Shown piece by piece: positions 34,815-44,200 of a stretch of 64,000 bases of DNA. The stretch lies in assembly GCF_007676705.1 (NCBI RefSeq), contig NZ_VEBF01000010.1:62001-126000 (forward strand), given 5' to 3'. Source of the DNA: Paenibacillus xylanexedens (GTDB lineage: Bacteria > Bacillota > Bacilli > Paenibacillales > Paenibacillaceae). Each line of letters begins with the position of its first letter. Position 1 is the first letter of the stretch. The notes under the pieces were generated by a model, which was not told the DNA's origin, made no database searches, and was given only the letters and a program-made list of their open reading frames with translations. The position numbers and the translations under genes were made by a program.

Positions 34815-36068
34815 TCAATATCCGCTCGAATATTGTTTATCCTCTTTCAGTTGCACAATATCATGTCCGGTTGGATTCTGGAACGCACGAAGCCCAAATG
34901 TCGAAGCAACCGCAAAGATATGATCAAAGATATCCGCTTGGATCGATTCATATACTCCCCAGGCAGTATCATTGCTAAAAGCGTAGATCTCCAGGGGCAG
35001 CCCGTTATCTCCCGGCGCCAGTTGTCTGACAATGAGCGTCATATCCTTATGAATTTTTGGATGATTTCTCAAATACTGATGAATATATTCCCTGAACACA
35101 CCCACATTCGTGAGTTGTCTTCCGTTCACATTGCTTTCTGTATTCACCTGATGCTCTATGTTGTATGCATGAATTTCTTTTGTTTTTGCCGTGACATAAT
35201 CAGTCAGGTAGTGAATCTTCTCAAATTCCGCCACCATCTCCTCCGTACAAAAACGGATACTGCTAATATCAATATAGATGCTTCGCTTAATCCTTCTGCC
35301 ACCAGATACCTGCATACTTCTCCAGTTTCTGAAGGAATCGGAAATCAGGGCGTAGCTTGGAATCATCGTAATGGTCTTATCGAAATTCATAACCTTTACC
35401 GTGTTTAGTGTAATGTCGATAACGTCACCGTCTGCATTATATTTCGGCATTTCAATCCAATCACCTACACGTACCATATCATTCGAAGATAGTTGAACGC
35501 CGGCCACCAGACCCAATATGGAATCCTTGAATACCAGCATCAGTACAGCCGATAACGCACCAAGTCCACTGAGAATAATCAACGGATTCTGTCCGATCAT
35601 GTTGGAAATGACGACAATGCCACCAATGATGTATAGCACAATTTTCGCGACTTGAATGTATCCCTTGATCGGTCTGATCTTGGAGACATCATAGGTACGA
35701 TAAATATCATCAAACACATTGAGTAGTGCGTTAAGCACTGTGATCATGATAACGATCATGTATGTCATCGCAGCCTTTTCAATCAAGGCCTGATAGGACG
35801 GGAAAATATAAGCAGAATAATAGATGATAATCGCTGGCACGAGATGCGACAGCTTGTGGAACAATTTTTTCTCTACAATGATGTTGCCCCACTTGTACCG
35901 ATTGTTATTGACGATATGATTAATTGTCTTCAGCACAATTTTTTTGGCTATAAAATTCGCCAACACCGAGATCACCGCTATAAAAATAACCATAATTATA
36001 TTCGAAAGATATCCAATGGTTGGCTCACTCATGCCCATTCCCTCTAGTTGATTTCTGATAAAGTCCAT
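34815..36068 (-). CDS. mechanosensitive ion channel, MscS family (YbdG/YnaI-like)
   Basis: 417 residues. Four to five membrane helices in the first 190 residues, including the pore helix region LSGLGALSAVLMLVFKDSIL near 165-190, then the beta domain LVAGVQLSSNDMVRVGDWIE that is diagnostic of MscS, and an extended cytoplasmic part ending SSGY. Opens upon membrane stretch to release solutes during hypo-osmotic shock. AGGAGG precedes the ATG. Monocistronic with its own terminator. Confidence 0.92.
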   Translation of the reverse strand: MDFIRNQLEGMGMSEPTIGYLSNIIMVIFIAVISVLANFIAKKIVLKTINHIVNNNRYKWGNIIVEKKLFHKLSHLVPAIIIYYSAYIFPSYQALIEKAAMTYMIVIMITVLNALLNVFDDIYRTYDVSKIRPIKGYIQVAKIVLYIIGGIVVISNMIGQNPLIILSGLGALSAVLMLVFKDSILGLVAGVQLSSNDMVRVGDWIEMPKYNADGDVIDITLNTVKVMNFDKTITMIPSYALISDSFRNWRSMQVSGGRRIKRSIYIDISSIRFCTEEMVAEFEKIHYLTDYVTAKTKEIHAYNIEHQVNTESNVNGRQLTNVGVFREYIHQYLRNHPKIHKDMTLIVRQLAPGDNGLPLEIYAFSNDTAWGVYESIQADIFDHIFAVASTFGLRAFQNPTGHDIVQLKEDKQYSSGY

Positions 36069-36342
36069 TGTTTCCTCCTGACATCGTCTAGTTTAGCCTA
36101 TTATTATAAAGTAGATTAGGATGGTAAGCAAAATACGCAGTAGAACTCTTAGTTTTCTCGATCCCCGTCATAGATAGAAAACTTAACTAAAATCGATCAT
36201 ACCGCTTACTAATTATATGATTTTCTCTTCTGTAATATTTCCTGTTACCAAATTCGATATTTGCAGGATGACTAGGATAATGTTCTCGTAATATTATGCT
36301 TGGGAGGATATCTGCTTACTAAGCCACTACACTTCTCCCAAA
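36069..36342. other. intergenic stretch without recognisable gene
   Basis: About 270 AT-rich bases between the mscS-like start and the deacetylase terminator. I see no conserved ORF, RNA or repeat. Confidence 0.5.
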
Positions 36343-36381
36343 CAAAAAAGGACCTTGTCATTCCACAGAATGATAGGCCCG
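36343..36381 (-). terminator. terminator after the polysaccharide deacetylase gene
   Basis: Minus strand GGGCCTATCATTC tgtg GAATGACAAGGTCC with few mismatches, then TTTTTTG. Confidence 0.82.
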
Positions 36382-36403
36382 TTCTATTTAATCTCATTTG
36401 ATT

Positions 36404-37033
36404 TTATTGCATGTCCTCAGCTAGTTCCAACAACTCACTCACCGTCACCAAACGATATCCTTCCGCAACCATTTCATCCACCAGCACACGAACCGCCTCC
36501 ACCGTCAGGGAACGATCCCCGTACCCATCATGAAATATTAACACGCTACCGGGTTTCACCGCAGATCGGCTATGCTCCAAAATATGCTCAACGCCGGGAT
36601 TGTCCCAATCTTTCGCTTCACCGTTCACCGCACCAATCGTTCGATATCCACGCTCCGCCGCCAGAGATAGAATATCATCATTTACACCAAAATACGGCGG
36701 GCGAAAGCAGCGGGCAGGTTGTCCCGTGACTTCTTGAACAAGGTTTTCCGCACGTTGCAGCTCGCCCCCTGCCTCCTCCAGTGTCAGCTTGGTCAGATCC
36801 GGATGCGTATATGTATGGTTGGCGATCTCATGCCCTTCACGGTGCACCTCCGCCGCAATCTCCGGGTGGGCCTCCATCTCTTTGCCAATCATGAAAAATG
36901 TTGCCCTCCCACCGGCACGGCGGAAAATCTCAAGCACTTGATGTGTATACACCGGATGTGGACCATCATCAAATGTGAACGCCACAACCTTTTCTTGAAC
37001 AGATTCCTGCTCTACCAACGCGATATTGACCAT
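36404..37033 (-). CDS. polysaccharide deacetylase (NodB domain, CE4)
   Basis: 209 residues, a bare NodB domain with no signal peptide. Motif 1 AFTFDDGPHPVYTH near 20 (catalytic Asp and metal Asp), motif 2 HEIANHTYTHPDL near 68 (metal His pair HxxxH), motif 3 RCFRPPYFGVNDD near 108, and motif 5 GSVLIFHDGYGDR near 165. Removes acetyl groups from chitin- or peptidoglycan-type sugars. The missing signal peptide is unusual for a wall enzyme and suggests an intracellular oligosaccharide substrate or an alternative export route. Confidence 0.9.
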   Translation of the reverse strand: MVNIALVEQESVQEKVVAFTFDDGPHPVYTHQVLEIFRRAGGRATFFMIGKEMEAHPEIAAEVHREGHEIANHTYTHPDLTKLTLEEAGGELQRAENLVQEVTGQPARCFRPPYFGVNDDILSLAAERGYRTIGAVNGEAKDWDNPGVEHILEHSRSAVKPGSVLIFHDGYGDRSLTVEAVRVLVDEMVAEGYRLVTVSELLELAEDMQ

Positions 37034-37138
37034 GAAATCATGACTCCTCTCTGCAACGATCTGGCTGTTACCCTCTTATTATTCCATGGACGTAGGCTCC
37101 GGTCTAGTCCAGTGATCATAACTTCATCGCCTTCTAAT

Positions 37139-37336
37139 CTAACCTTTGATCGCACCTGCGATCATGCTCTTCTGCACCTGTTTATTTAGCAGCAGATAGA
37201 TGACCACCGTTGGCACCGTCGTAATCATCAGTCCCGCACCAATGATGCCGAATGCCACATAGGGAATGATCAGTGACCAGTAGCTGTTCAACAAGCTCAG
37301 ATTCTTTAAAAGAATAAACAATGGCAGCAGTCCGCT
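37139..37336 (-). pseudogene. remnant of a sugar ABC transporter permease (MsmG/LacG type)
   Basis: Reads GLLPLFILLKNLSLLNSYWS, LIIPYVAFGI, then jumps to IGAGLMITTVPTVVIYLLLN and the usual C-terminal ending KSMIAGAIKG. In intact permeases some 100 residues, including the EAAxxDG loop, separate these two parts, and about 120 residues precede them. Here an in-frame TGA lies just upstream at 37337-37339. So it is both truncated and internally deleted. No ribosome binding site. Confidence 0.78.
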
Positions 37337-37390
37337 TCACCAGCCAAGGTATAAATGAAGTTCTCTCCAGTTTCGAAAAAAGGACTAGGA

Positions 37391-38098
37391 CTAAATAATC
37401 ATCCGCACTGCTTCTCGAAATAATACTGCCCTTCCATTCGCAGGATGTGGAACATGGTCATGCTTGATTCGATAGAGACTTAACGTGTCTGCTGATTTTC
37501 TGCCAATAGCCACAATCTGAGCATCAGGATTCAGTCCGATAAGCTCCCTAGCATATAGCAGACCATCCTCTAACTCTGCAGAAGTCGGCGTTCGATTCGT
37601 CATCATGTTTTGAGAAGATTGATAAGGGTGAAAGGGATACATGTTCCAAAATATAAAGTCTGTTGGCTTCCACTTCTGACCGGATAGAACTACATCCCAT
37701 ATAATGGATGCTGTTGGTTCTGCGAATCCATACTGTGCCTGACTCCGGTTAGGTTTAGCGATATTGGGAAGACTTGTCCGGACACCAGGCTCGCCTGGAA
37801 AAATCATTTGGTGATCCACCAGCAAGTGATTCCCGGTAACCATTCGCTCGGACGTCAAAGGTACGCCAGAGAACCTCGCCCCTTGATAGCCCACGGCTTC
37901 AGCAATAAAAATGTACCGAGCCTTGGACATTCTTGGTTCCAAATACCTGACCAAATGTTCAGAACGAATCTTCACCGCTTCGGGGCCGATATCATAGCCC
38001 GTCACATAATCTCTCCAAGGATTAATCACATTTACTGGCGAGACATATGCTTGTATCCCTGCAACAAACTCGCGGATCTGTTGCTGTGTTTGGCTCAT
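37391..38098 (-). CDS. uracil-DNA glycosylase superfamily protein
   Basis: 235 residues. The fold is recognised by EAVGYQGARFSGVPLTSE near 75 (active-site loop), FIFWNMYPFHPYQ near 143 and the C-terminal HVPHPANGRAVLFREAVR, where His-Pro is the conserved motif. Likely removes uracil or another damaged base from DNA, though members of this subgroup are little studied. AAAGGAGG before ATG 38098 sets the start; the frame is open further upstream without one. It lies just beyond the duplicated tmRNA 3' end, so it may be outside or part of the integrated stretch. Confidence 0.82.
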   Translation of the reverse strand: MSQTQQQIREFVAGIQAYVSPVNVINPWRDYVTGYDIGPEAVKIRSEHLVRYLEPRMSKARYIFIAEAVGYQGARFSGVPLTSERMVTGNHLLVDHQMIFPGEPGVRTSLPNIAKPNRSQAQYGFAEPTASIIWDVVLSGQKWKPTDFIFWNMYPFHPYQSSQNMMTNRTPTSAELEDGLLYARELIGLNPDAQIVAIGRKSADTLSLYRIKHDHVPHPANGRAVLFREAVRMII

Positions 38099-38163
38099 GT
38101 TTCTTTGCCTCCTTTGGGAGATTACGGAGTAATTACGGCTTCCATCAGCATAATTTAAAAAGA

Positions 38164-38314
38164 TTATAGCATAAACAAAAAAACCACCAACCAGATTACT
38201 GATTGATGGTTTCTTGACTCTAATGGAGGCGAGGGGCATAGAACCCTTGACCCGAAGATAACGACATATAATCCTCAATAGGCATAGTCACAGTTTTAAT
38301 ATCACCCGAGTATC
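38164..38314 (-). repeat. decayed duplicate of the ssrA 3' end and its terminator (putative att remnant)
   Basis: About 150 bp aligning to 39106-39255. Shared stretches: TTATA-CATAAAC, AAACCACCAACCAGA, TAATGGAGGCGAGGGG, CCGAAGATAACGACA, GTAGTCACAGTTTT and TCACCCGAGTATC. Differences fall in the T-arm (loop TTCGA changed to TTCTA, stem pair lost) and the terminator stem, so it is no longer functional. Similarity stops at the zeta-like gene's stop codon (38313-38315). Confidence 0.85.
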
Positions 38315-38885
38315 AGTATCCAACAAGAACAGGATTAGACCAACTAGGTATTGACTCAACACAATAGATCAAGTTACCCTGCGTGATTTCGGCAACAATT
38401 AAAGGCTCATATGTATTATCAATGATGATAACCTGGTCTGCGATGGATAGAGCAGGTTTAAGGTTCTTCAACGACTGACCATATCGATAACGAATGTCCT
38501 CTTCTGCAATCCAATGTCCACCTTGTTCAACACGAGATGCAACACGATCTATATGCATTTGAACGTCCTCAAGGCCGATATAGTATACGACAATTTCGTA
38601 ACTGTTTTCTTTTGCAATTTGCATGTGTTTCAAAACAAATGATCCAGATAATGTCGTTTCAATAGCGAAGTTTTCACCATTTTTTATGAGTGATCGGATT
38701 CTTTTCACAGCTTCCCTTCCAGCAGACAGGTCAGCACTACGTGGGTCCTCTGGCTTCAACTCCCGTGCAATCTGATCAGGATCAACCAGTTCACCGAGCC
38801 ACTCTCTCATTTGCATGCTGAGTGTACTTTTCCCTGCTCCATTGGTCCCAGCAAACACAGTCATGACTGGTTTCGTTTCACTCAT
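38313..38885 (-). CDS. zeta-toxin-like P-loop kinase/ATPase
   Basis: 190 residues. Walker A AGTNGAGKSTLSMQM at residues 15-29, DPDQIAREL near 40, AIETTLSGSF near 75 and a Lid-like RVASRVEQGGHWIAEEDIRY, all as in zeta-toxin-type (PF06414-like) proteins, which phosphorylate UDP-N-acetylglucosamine or other small substrates. Starts at 38885 with AGGAG upstream and overlaps the preceding 65-codon gene by 8 bp. The stop codon lies at the edge of the duplicated tmRNA end. Toxicity is inference from family; it may be a non-toxic kinase. Confidence 0.78.
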   Translation of the reverse strand: MSETKPVMTVFAGTNGAGKSTLSMQMREWLGELVDPDQIARELKPEDPRSADLSAGREAVKRIRSLIKNGENFAIETTLSGSFVLKHMQIAKENSYEIVVYYIGLEDVQMHIDRVASRVEQGGHWIAEEDIRYRYGQSLKNLKPALSIADQVIIIDNTYEPLIVAEITQGNLIYCVESIPSWSNPVLVGY

Positions 38886-39075
38886 GATAATCAAACTCCT
38901 GGCGTTTCCCAGTAGCATCGAATATAATTTCGAATTTATTACCTTCAGCATCCTCACGAACGCGTTTGTTATTCTTTATATAATAAATAGAAGCACCAGA
39001 CTCTTTAGCCTGCTTCCTTGCATGTTGATTTGCTTTTTTTAAAATTGCTTGGAGCTGTTCTCGATTTTCAAACAT
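38878..39075 (-). CDS. 65-residue protein paired with the zeta-like gene, putative antitoxin
   Basis: Highly charged, mostly helical at the start (QLQAILKKANQHARKQAKES), then a short beta-rich part ending FDATGKRQEFDYHE. GGGGGA lies 5 nt before the ATG. It overlaps the zeta-like start, an arrangement common in toxin-antitoxin pairs where the small protein comes first. I do not recognise a named antitoxin family, so the role is inference. Confidence 0.6.
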   Translation of the reverse strand: MFENREQLQAILKKANQHARKQAKESGASIYYIKNNKRVREDAEGNKFEIIFDATGKRQEFDYHE

Positions 39076-39105
39076 CTTGAGTCCCCCAATCTAAATTTAT
39101 GCTTA

Positions 39106-39255
39106 TTATATCATAAACTGAAAAACCACCAACCAGAACACTGGTTGGTGGTTTTTGCTTACTAATGGAGGCGAGGGGAGTCGAACCCCTGTCCGAAGAT
39201 AACGACACATAAGCTTCTACGGGTGTAGTCACAGTTTTGATGTCACCCGAGTATC
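39106..39255 (-). repeat. functional copy of the duplicated ssrA 3' end (partner of 38164-38314)
   Basis: Covers the last 90 nt of the tmRNA gene, its terminator and some 15 bp beyond. Together with the decayed copy it brackets about 790 bp holding the two-gene zeta-like pair. tmRNA 3' ends are common integrase targets; the direct-repeat arrangement fits a past integration in which the incoming element renewed the 3' end. Confidence 0.8.
39121..39157 (-). terminator. ssrA terminator
   Basis: ACCACCAACCAG aaca CTGGTTGGTGGT, a perfect 12-bp stem, flanked on the minus strand by TTTTTC. Nine bases after the tmRNA 3' end. Confidence 0.9.
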
Positions 39256-39527
39256 GCCCCGTAACCGGCTATACGTTGGGTCAGCCTGATTGTCTTCTTC
39301 AGCACACCCCAGGCGGAGATGTGACAGCGTATCCCACTACTTGTTAGCCCCTAATCCTGTCACATGGGCGATGCAGGTTAGAAGCACGCACACAGTTTCT
39401 TAGGCTGCGAAAGCGTAGTTTGTTTGTTGTTTGCCGTTTAATAGGCTTTAGCGTTGATGAAGCGGACGCGTCCCCACTACCCGCTACCCATGCTCGAACT
39501 ATCCCCGTCGAATCCATAAACGCCCCC
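39166..39527 (-). ncRNA. ssrA: transfer-messenger RNA (tmRNA)
   Basis: About 362 nt. The 5' end GGGGGCGTTTATGGATTCGA and 3' end GACTCCCCTCGCCTCCA form the tRNA-like domain: acceptor arms GGGGGCG and CGCCTCC pair, with discriminator A. CCA is not encoded (TTA follows). The tag frame at 39403-39435, ending in TAA at 39400-39402, encodes GKQQTNYAFAA, the degradation tag added to stalled proteins. Adjacent to smpB and rnr as in Bacillus. Rescues stalled ribosomes with SmpB; RNase R degrades the faulty mRNA. Confidence 0.96.
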
Positions 39528-39981
39528 TCAATTAAGAAGGGCTCCAGGATTAATCCGTGAATACGGAGCAAAGGTGCTGCACATCTTTTTCCTCCAAGGT
39601 AAAAAGATGCTTCTTTCAAACTCGGCATTCCTGTCTGCTACATGAGTAATCATAACACAGGACACATCACCGAAATAGTACAGATTGCTGGAAGACGTTC
39701 CAACAGGTGAGCAACTGTGCAAGTATATCCAATGCAACAGATGGCTCAATCGTCTACATATTATACCTCGTCACCAATCGGAAGTAAAGTTTACCCAGAT
39801 CAGATCACGAACAACTGCACCTAAGTAACTTACCCATGATTAAAGTAAACTACGCAACAGTCTGATATTTCATATTTCAGCACCTACCAAGCTCATGCTT
39901 CTAGTCCTCCAATGCATAACAGCCAAATTCACCACAGTACACTTCAGCAACTCACATAACAGTACCTTCCCCAAAACAAAT
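39528..39981. other. ssrA upstream region without a recognisable gene
   Basis: 450 bases between ssrA and the smpB terminator. Contains the promoter at 39760-39788; about 225 nt then separate the expected transcript start from the mature tmRNA 5' end. A 73-codon open frame at 39528-39749 has no ribosome binding site and is probably chance. Confidence 0.5.
39760..39788 (-). promoter_or_regulatory. sigma-A type promoter upstream of ssrA
   Basis: Minus strand TTTACT, 17-nt spacer, TATAAT. The best promoter match between smpB and ssrA, though distant from the mature 5' end, implying a long 5' precursor trimmed by RNase P. Confidence 0.5.
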
Positions 39982-40027
39982 AAAAAAAGCCTCAATCTTG
40001 CCCCTTACAGGACAAAACTTGAGACTC
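39982..40027 (-). terminator. smpB terminator
   Basis: Minus strand AGTCTCAAGTTTTGTCC tgtaa GGGGCAAGATTGAGGCT, nearly complementary, then seven T. Confidence 0.85.
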
Positions 40028-40113
40028 CTTACCTCGTACATCATTCTTCCTAGCTCCATCACGGAAACTATCTTATATGCCTAAGATGCAGCTTTTCACG
40101 CCAAGGGATCCAA

Positions 40114-40596
40114 TCAACGTGCAATCTTCTGCTTCTCGCGCATTGCCCGTTGGATATCACGTTGTGCATCCCGCTTGGCTGCAGTCTCCCGTTTGTCGAA
40201 CTGTTTCTTACCTTTACCCAGTCCAAGCAGCAGCTTCGCATACCCGTTGCGGATATAGATCTTCAGCGGCACAATGCTGTATCCATCCTGTTTCGACAGA
40301 CCGAGCAGCTTGTGAATCTGCACTTTATGCATCAGCAACTTGCGCGTACGTGTTGGATCGAGTGGATTATTTCGGTTTCCTTGTTCAAAAGGACTAATAT
40401 GCATATTGTGAATATGAATCTCACCGTTCCGAATTGTGGCAAATGCATCACCAATATTCGCACGGCCGTTGCGAAGAGATTTGATCTCCGTTCCGGTAAG
40501 CACCATGCCCGCTTCATACGTATCTTCAATGAAGTAGTCATGGGAAGCCTTTTTATTCTGTGCGAGCACTTTACTCTGTCCATCATTCTTGCCCAT
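40114..40596 (-). CDS. smpB: SsrA-binding protein SmpB
   Basis: 160 residues. [48 protein letters not shown] and the C-terminal basic tail [20 protein letters not shown] are SmpB signatures; the tail enters the mRNA channel of stalled ribosomes. Binds tmRNA for trans-translation. ATG 40596 follows AAGGAGTGA; the frame is open upstream without a site. Lies between rnr and ssrA, the standard Bacillus-type order. Confidence 0.96.
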   Translation of the reverse strand: MGKNDGQSKVLAQNKKASHDYFIEDTYEAGMVLTGTEIKSLRNGRANIGDAFATIRNGEIHIHNMHISPFEQGNRNNPLDPTRTRKLLMHKVQIHKLLGLSKQDGYSIVPLKIYIRNGYAKLLLGLGKGKKQFDKRETAAKRDAQRDIQRAMREKQKIAR

Positions 40597-40710
40597 GTCC
40601 TCACTCCTTCTCCGTAAAATATGCCGGTACCATGCTCTATAGCAGCGCACCCAATGTTGCACCAAGGTACCACATGCCAGACCTTAATTGTAGCAAGTAC
40701 GGCTGTTAAA

Positions 40711-40738
40711 ATCAAGAAAGAGGCGGCCTCTGCCGCCC
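40711..40738 (-). terminator. terminator between rnr and smpB
   Basis: Minus strand GGCGGC agag GCCGCC TCTTTCTTGATTTT. A second hairpin, AACTTGGAG/CTCCAAGTT at 40808-40836, lies between it and the rnr stop and may protect the 3' end. Confidence 0.65.
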
Positions 40739-40847
40739 CTCCTAATTACACCACTTTCGAACTGTGCGAAACAACACACAACTGAAGTGATTATCTCTCT
40801 CACACTTAACTTGGAGGAACCATCCATCTCTCCAAGTTACGTTAGCT

Positions 40848-43643
40848 TTATTTTTTCTTTTTCCGTACAAAAGCTGCGGTGCCGTTACCAGCTGCACCTT
40901 TGCTCTTCTTACGCTTGCGACGTGGTGCTCCGCCTTCCTGAGCGCCACCAGGTGTTGCTGCTTCTCCGATAAACACGCCGCTTGGTGAAGTGTTCTTGCG
41001 TCCACTTCCGCCTTTGCCACCTTTACCGCCGCCCTTGCCGGACTTGAAGCTTCCTTCACCACGACCGCTGCCGCTGTTCAGACCACTTCCTTGTCCACCC
41101 GCTGAACCACTATCCGGTCCACCCGCTGTAGAGCTATAACCACCTTTACCTGAGCCAAAACCAAAACTTACCGCGCCTTTGCCCCGGCCAGTCGATCCGC
41201 CAGCTTCACCAGCACGACGCTCACCCTTCGGTTTGCCTCCGGCTTTACCAGCATAGCCACCCGATGAGCCTGCGCCGGCTCCTGCACTCGCAGCACCACT
41301 GCGACCGCCACGTCCACCTTTGCTGCTATCTTCTGGTGATCTGCCAACACGGTTTCCTCCAGCACCGGATGAGCCGCCTTTGCCGCCACGCGAACCGCTG
41401 AATCCACCTGGTCCACCCTTGGCACCGCCGCGTCCGCCGCCGCTACTAGGACGTCCACCTTTACCGCCACGTCCGCCACCGAAGCCGCCAGGACGTTCAC
41501 CGCGAGGTTTCATATCCACCATTTCAAAATCAATCGTATACTCTTCCATGCTTACACGTGCCACACGGATCTTCACTTCATCACCGATGCGGAAAACTTT
41601 CGAGGTACGTTCACCAATCAGAGCCATATGCTGATCGTCAAAATGGTAATAGTCGTCCGTGAGCGCGCTCAGTCGAATCAGGCCTTCAACCGTGTTTTCC
41701 AACTCAATAAACATACCGAAACTGGTCACACTGCTGATCATGCCTTCGAACTCTTCGCCTACTTTATCGAGCATGTACTCGGCTTTCTTCATTTTCTCTG
41801 TATCCCGCTCAGCTTCTACGGCCACACGTTCACGTTCCGAAGACTGCTGGGCAATATCGGACATGCGTCCAGCCAGATACTCCTGACGGTTCTCCGGCAA
41901 AGCGCCTTTGTTCTCAATGACTTCGCGAATCACCCGGTGAATCACGAGATCGGGATAACGACGAATCGGAGACGTAAAGTGACTGTAGAATTCTGCTGCA
42001 AGGCCAAAGTGACCCGACATTTCGGAATCATACTTCGCCTGTTTCATGGAACGCAACATCATCGTGCTGATCACGGTCTGTTCTTTCGTACCGTTAATAT
42101 CCTCCAACAACGACTGAAGTGCCCGTGGATGAATCGCGTTGCCACGTCCTTTGACCTGATGTCCGAAATTCGCCGCAAAGGCGAGGAAATTTTGCAGTTT
42201 TTCCTGATCTGGGTCTTCATGCACACGATAAATGAAAGGAACCTTCAACCAGTGGAAATGCTCTGCTACCGTTTCATTGGCCGCAAGCATGAATTCCTCA
42301 ATGATTTGCTCCGCAATTGAACGCTCCCGTTTTACGATATCGACCGGTTTGCATTCGGCGTCCACAATGATTTTGGATTCTTCAAAATCAAAGTCAACCG
42401 CGCCGCGACGCATACGCATAGCACGCAGTTTCAAAGCAATCTCTTTCATCAGATGGAAATCATCCACCAGATCCTTATAACGCTCGAGCAATTCCGGCTC
42501 TTCACCTTCAAGGATTTTACGAACGTTAGAATACGTCATACGTTCTTTGGTTTTAATTACACTCGTAAAGATGTCATGTTTCACGACCTTCATCTGGTCG
42601 TTGAACTCCATCTCACAAGACAGGGTCAAACGGTCTACCTGCGGGTTCAAACTACAGATCCCGTTGGACAGACGCTGTGGAAGCATTGGAATAACCCGGT
42701 CCACCAGATATACACTGCATCCGCGGTTGTATGCTTCCTGATCCAACAGAGAATTCTCCTGCACATAATAGCCAACGTCGGCAATGTGTACTCCCAGACG
42801 ATAGTTGCCATTAGGCAGTTTCTCTACGTTAACAGCATCATCCAAGTCCTTGGCATCTTCACCATCAATTGTGACAATGTTAAGTCCACGCAGATCTCGA
42901 CGGCCCTGTTGGACAATCTCTTCATCGGTGATGGAGTCTGGAGCTTTCTCAGCTTCATGGACCACTTCGTCCGGGAAAGCTTCGGGCAGCTGATGCTTGC
43001 GAATAACGGACAAAATATCGATACCCGGCTCATCCTTATGACCGAGGATCTCAATTACTTCACCCTCAGCTGCAGCACGGCCCTCCGGATAGCTGACGAT
43101 CTTTGCTACGACTTTCTGTCCATCAACAGCCCCTGCAAAGTTAGTGCGCGGGATGAAAATATCGCGATTAATCCGTTTGTCATCCGGAATAACGAAACCG
43201 TACACTTCATGGCTTTGGAACACACCAACGACTTGTGTCACAGCGCGAGTAACAATGCGAACGATTTCACCTTCAAGGCGACCGCCAGAAGGTCCTTGAG
43301 ACGTGACTTTAACCAATACCGTGTCACCATTCATCGCACTCTTCATATCATTGGCGTGAATGTACACATCCGGGTGCTCCCGATCCTCAGGAATGAGGAA
43401 AGCGAACCCTTTGGCATGAGCCTGTAAACGTCCACGTACCAAGTCCATGCGCTCTGGCATACCATAGCGATTGTTACGGGTCAGCAAAACTTTACCGGAT
43501 TCCTCCAGCGTATTAAGCATAATCAAAAAGGCTTTGAAATCAGCTGCATCTTCGATCGCGAAGTGCTGTTCCAACTCCTGGTAAGTCATGGGTTTATAAG
43601 CGGTCTCCCGCATGAAGTCGAGCAATTGTTGTTCTGTTATCAT
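40848..43643 (-). CDS. rnr: ribonuclease R with long Gly-rich C-terminal tail
   Basis: 931 residues. An N-terminal winged helix, two cold-shock domains, the RNB exonuclease domain with [12 protein letters not shown] near 264 (catalytic Asp cluster), and the S1 domain beginning [18 protein letters not shown] near 630. Residues 710-931 are a disordered tail rich in Gly, Arg, Lys and Ser with many RGG/KGG repeats, ending VRKKKK; ordinary RNase R has only a short Lys-rich tail. Degrades structured RNA and partners tmRNA. ATG 43643 follows GAGGTGA. Between secG and smpB, as in Bacillus. Confidence 0.94.
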   Translation of the reverse strand: MITEQQLLDFMRETAYKPMTYQELEQHFAIEDAADFKAFLIMLNTLEESGKVLLTRNNRYGMPERMDLVRGRLQAHAKGFAFLIPEDREHPDVYIHANDMKSAMNGDTVLVKVTSQGPSGGRLEGEIVRIVTRAVTQVVGVFQSHEVYGFVIPDDKRINRDIFIPRTNFAGAVDGQKVVAKIVSYPEGRAAAEGEVIEILGHKDEPGIDILSVIRKHQLPEAFPDEVVHEAEKAPDSITDEEIVQQGRRDLRGLNIVTIDGEDAKDLDDAVNVEKLPNGNYRLGVHIADVGYYVQENSLLDQEAYNRGCSVYLVDRVIPMLPQRLSNGICSLNPQVDRLTLSCEMEFNDQMKVVKHDIFTSVIKTKERMTYSNVRKILEGEEPELLERYKDLVDDFHLMKEIALKLRAMRMRRGAVDFDFEESKIIVDAECKPVDIVKRERSIAEQIIEEFMLAANETVAEHFHWLKVPFIYRVHEDPDQEKLQNFLAFAANFGHQVKGRGNAIHPRALQSLLEDINGTKEQTVISTMMLRSMKQAKYDSEMSGHFGLAAEFYSHFTSPIRRYPDLVIHRVIREVIENKGALPENRQEYLAGRMSDIAQQSSERERVAVEAERDTEKMKKAEYMLDKVGEEFEGMISSVTSFGMFIELENTVEGLIRLSALTDDYYHFDDQHMALIGERTSKVFRIGDEVKIRVARVSMEEYTIDFEMVDMKPRGERPGGFGGGRGGKGGRPSSGGGRGGAKGGPGGFSGSRGGKGGSSGAGGNRVGRSPEDSSKGGRGGRSGAASAGAGAGSSGGYAGKAGGKPKGERRAGEAGGSTGRGKGAVSFGFGSGKGGYSSTAGGPDSGSAGGQGSGLNSGSGRGEGSFKSGKGGGKGGKGGSGRKNTSPSGVFIGEAATPGGAQEGGAPRRKRKKSKGAAGNGTAAFVRKKKK

Positions 43644-44114
43644 TAATATATTCACCTCGGGAAACATAAAAGTGTAATCAAGTCTCATCTCTTTATGTAT
43701 CGGAATTCTTACCATTTTCATGATACATATTGCCATTCTCGTGTAGAGTGTAGTAGTGCAACCATACTATCTCATACCCTAGTATACACGAATTCAATCC
43801 GGACCATCCGTACCTCGCAAAAAAACCACAGTGGCCTGACACTCCGCTATAATCACGCTTTCACATATCTCTACAGACATTTTATGCGGCACATATACAG
43901 TACGCATCTGGAAAAGGACTAGACCCGAAAAGTTTTCTGTACACATGACATTCATTATAAGGAGTGAATTCGCGTAACGAATAAGCGAGGGACATACCAT
44001 GCATGATAGGGGTGTTTCACGCTAAGGAAGGAATTCTGAACAGAAGTTGAGAAGAAGACCGAAATCATGGAGTCTATTAGTCATTGGAAAAGTTTGGACG
44101 CGTAAGAATTTATT
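43644..44114. other. rnr upstream region without a recognisable gene
   Basis: About 470 bases. Short open frames on both strands (for example 43794-44000 minus) lack ribosome binding sites. No repeat-family copy and no clear promoter was seen. Confidence 0.45.
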
Positions 44115-44147
44115 AAAAAACCCCCGTTTCTCCACGAAACGAAGGTT
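44115..44147 (-). terminator. secG terminator
   Basis: Minus strand AACCTTCGTTTC gtgga GAAACGGGGGTT followed by TTTT. Confidence 0.85.
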
Positions 44148-44200
44148 TATCAATTAAGCCATTAGCTTAAAAGCTATTCATTGCCGTGCTGATCCAATTC

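Noticed and set aside
38164-38314. A second functional tmRNA gene
   Set aside because: Only the 3' quarter is present; the 5' acceptor strand and tag frame are absent, and the T-arm is damaged.
39528-39749. 73-codon minus-strand frame directly before ssrA
   Set aside because: No ribosome binding site; it lies in the probable tmRNA precursor leader.
43794-44000. 68-codon minus-strand frame upstream of rnr
   Set aside because: No ribosome binding site, odd composition and no recognisable family.
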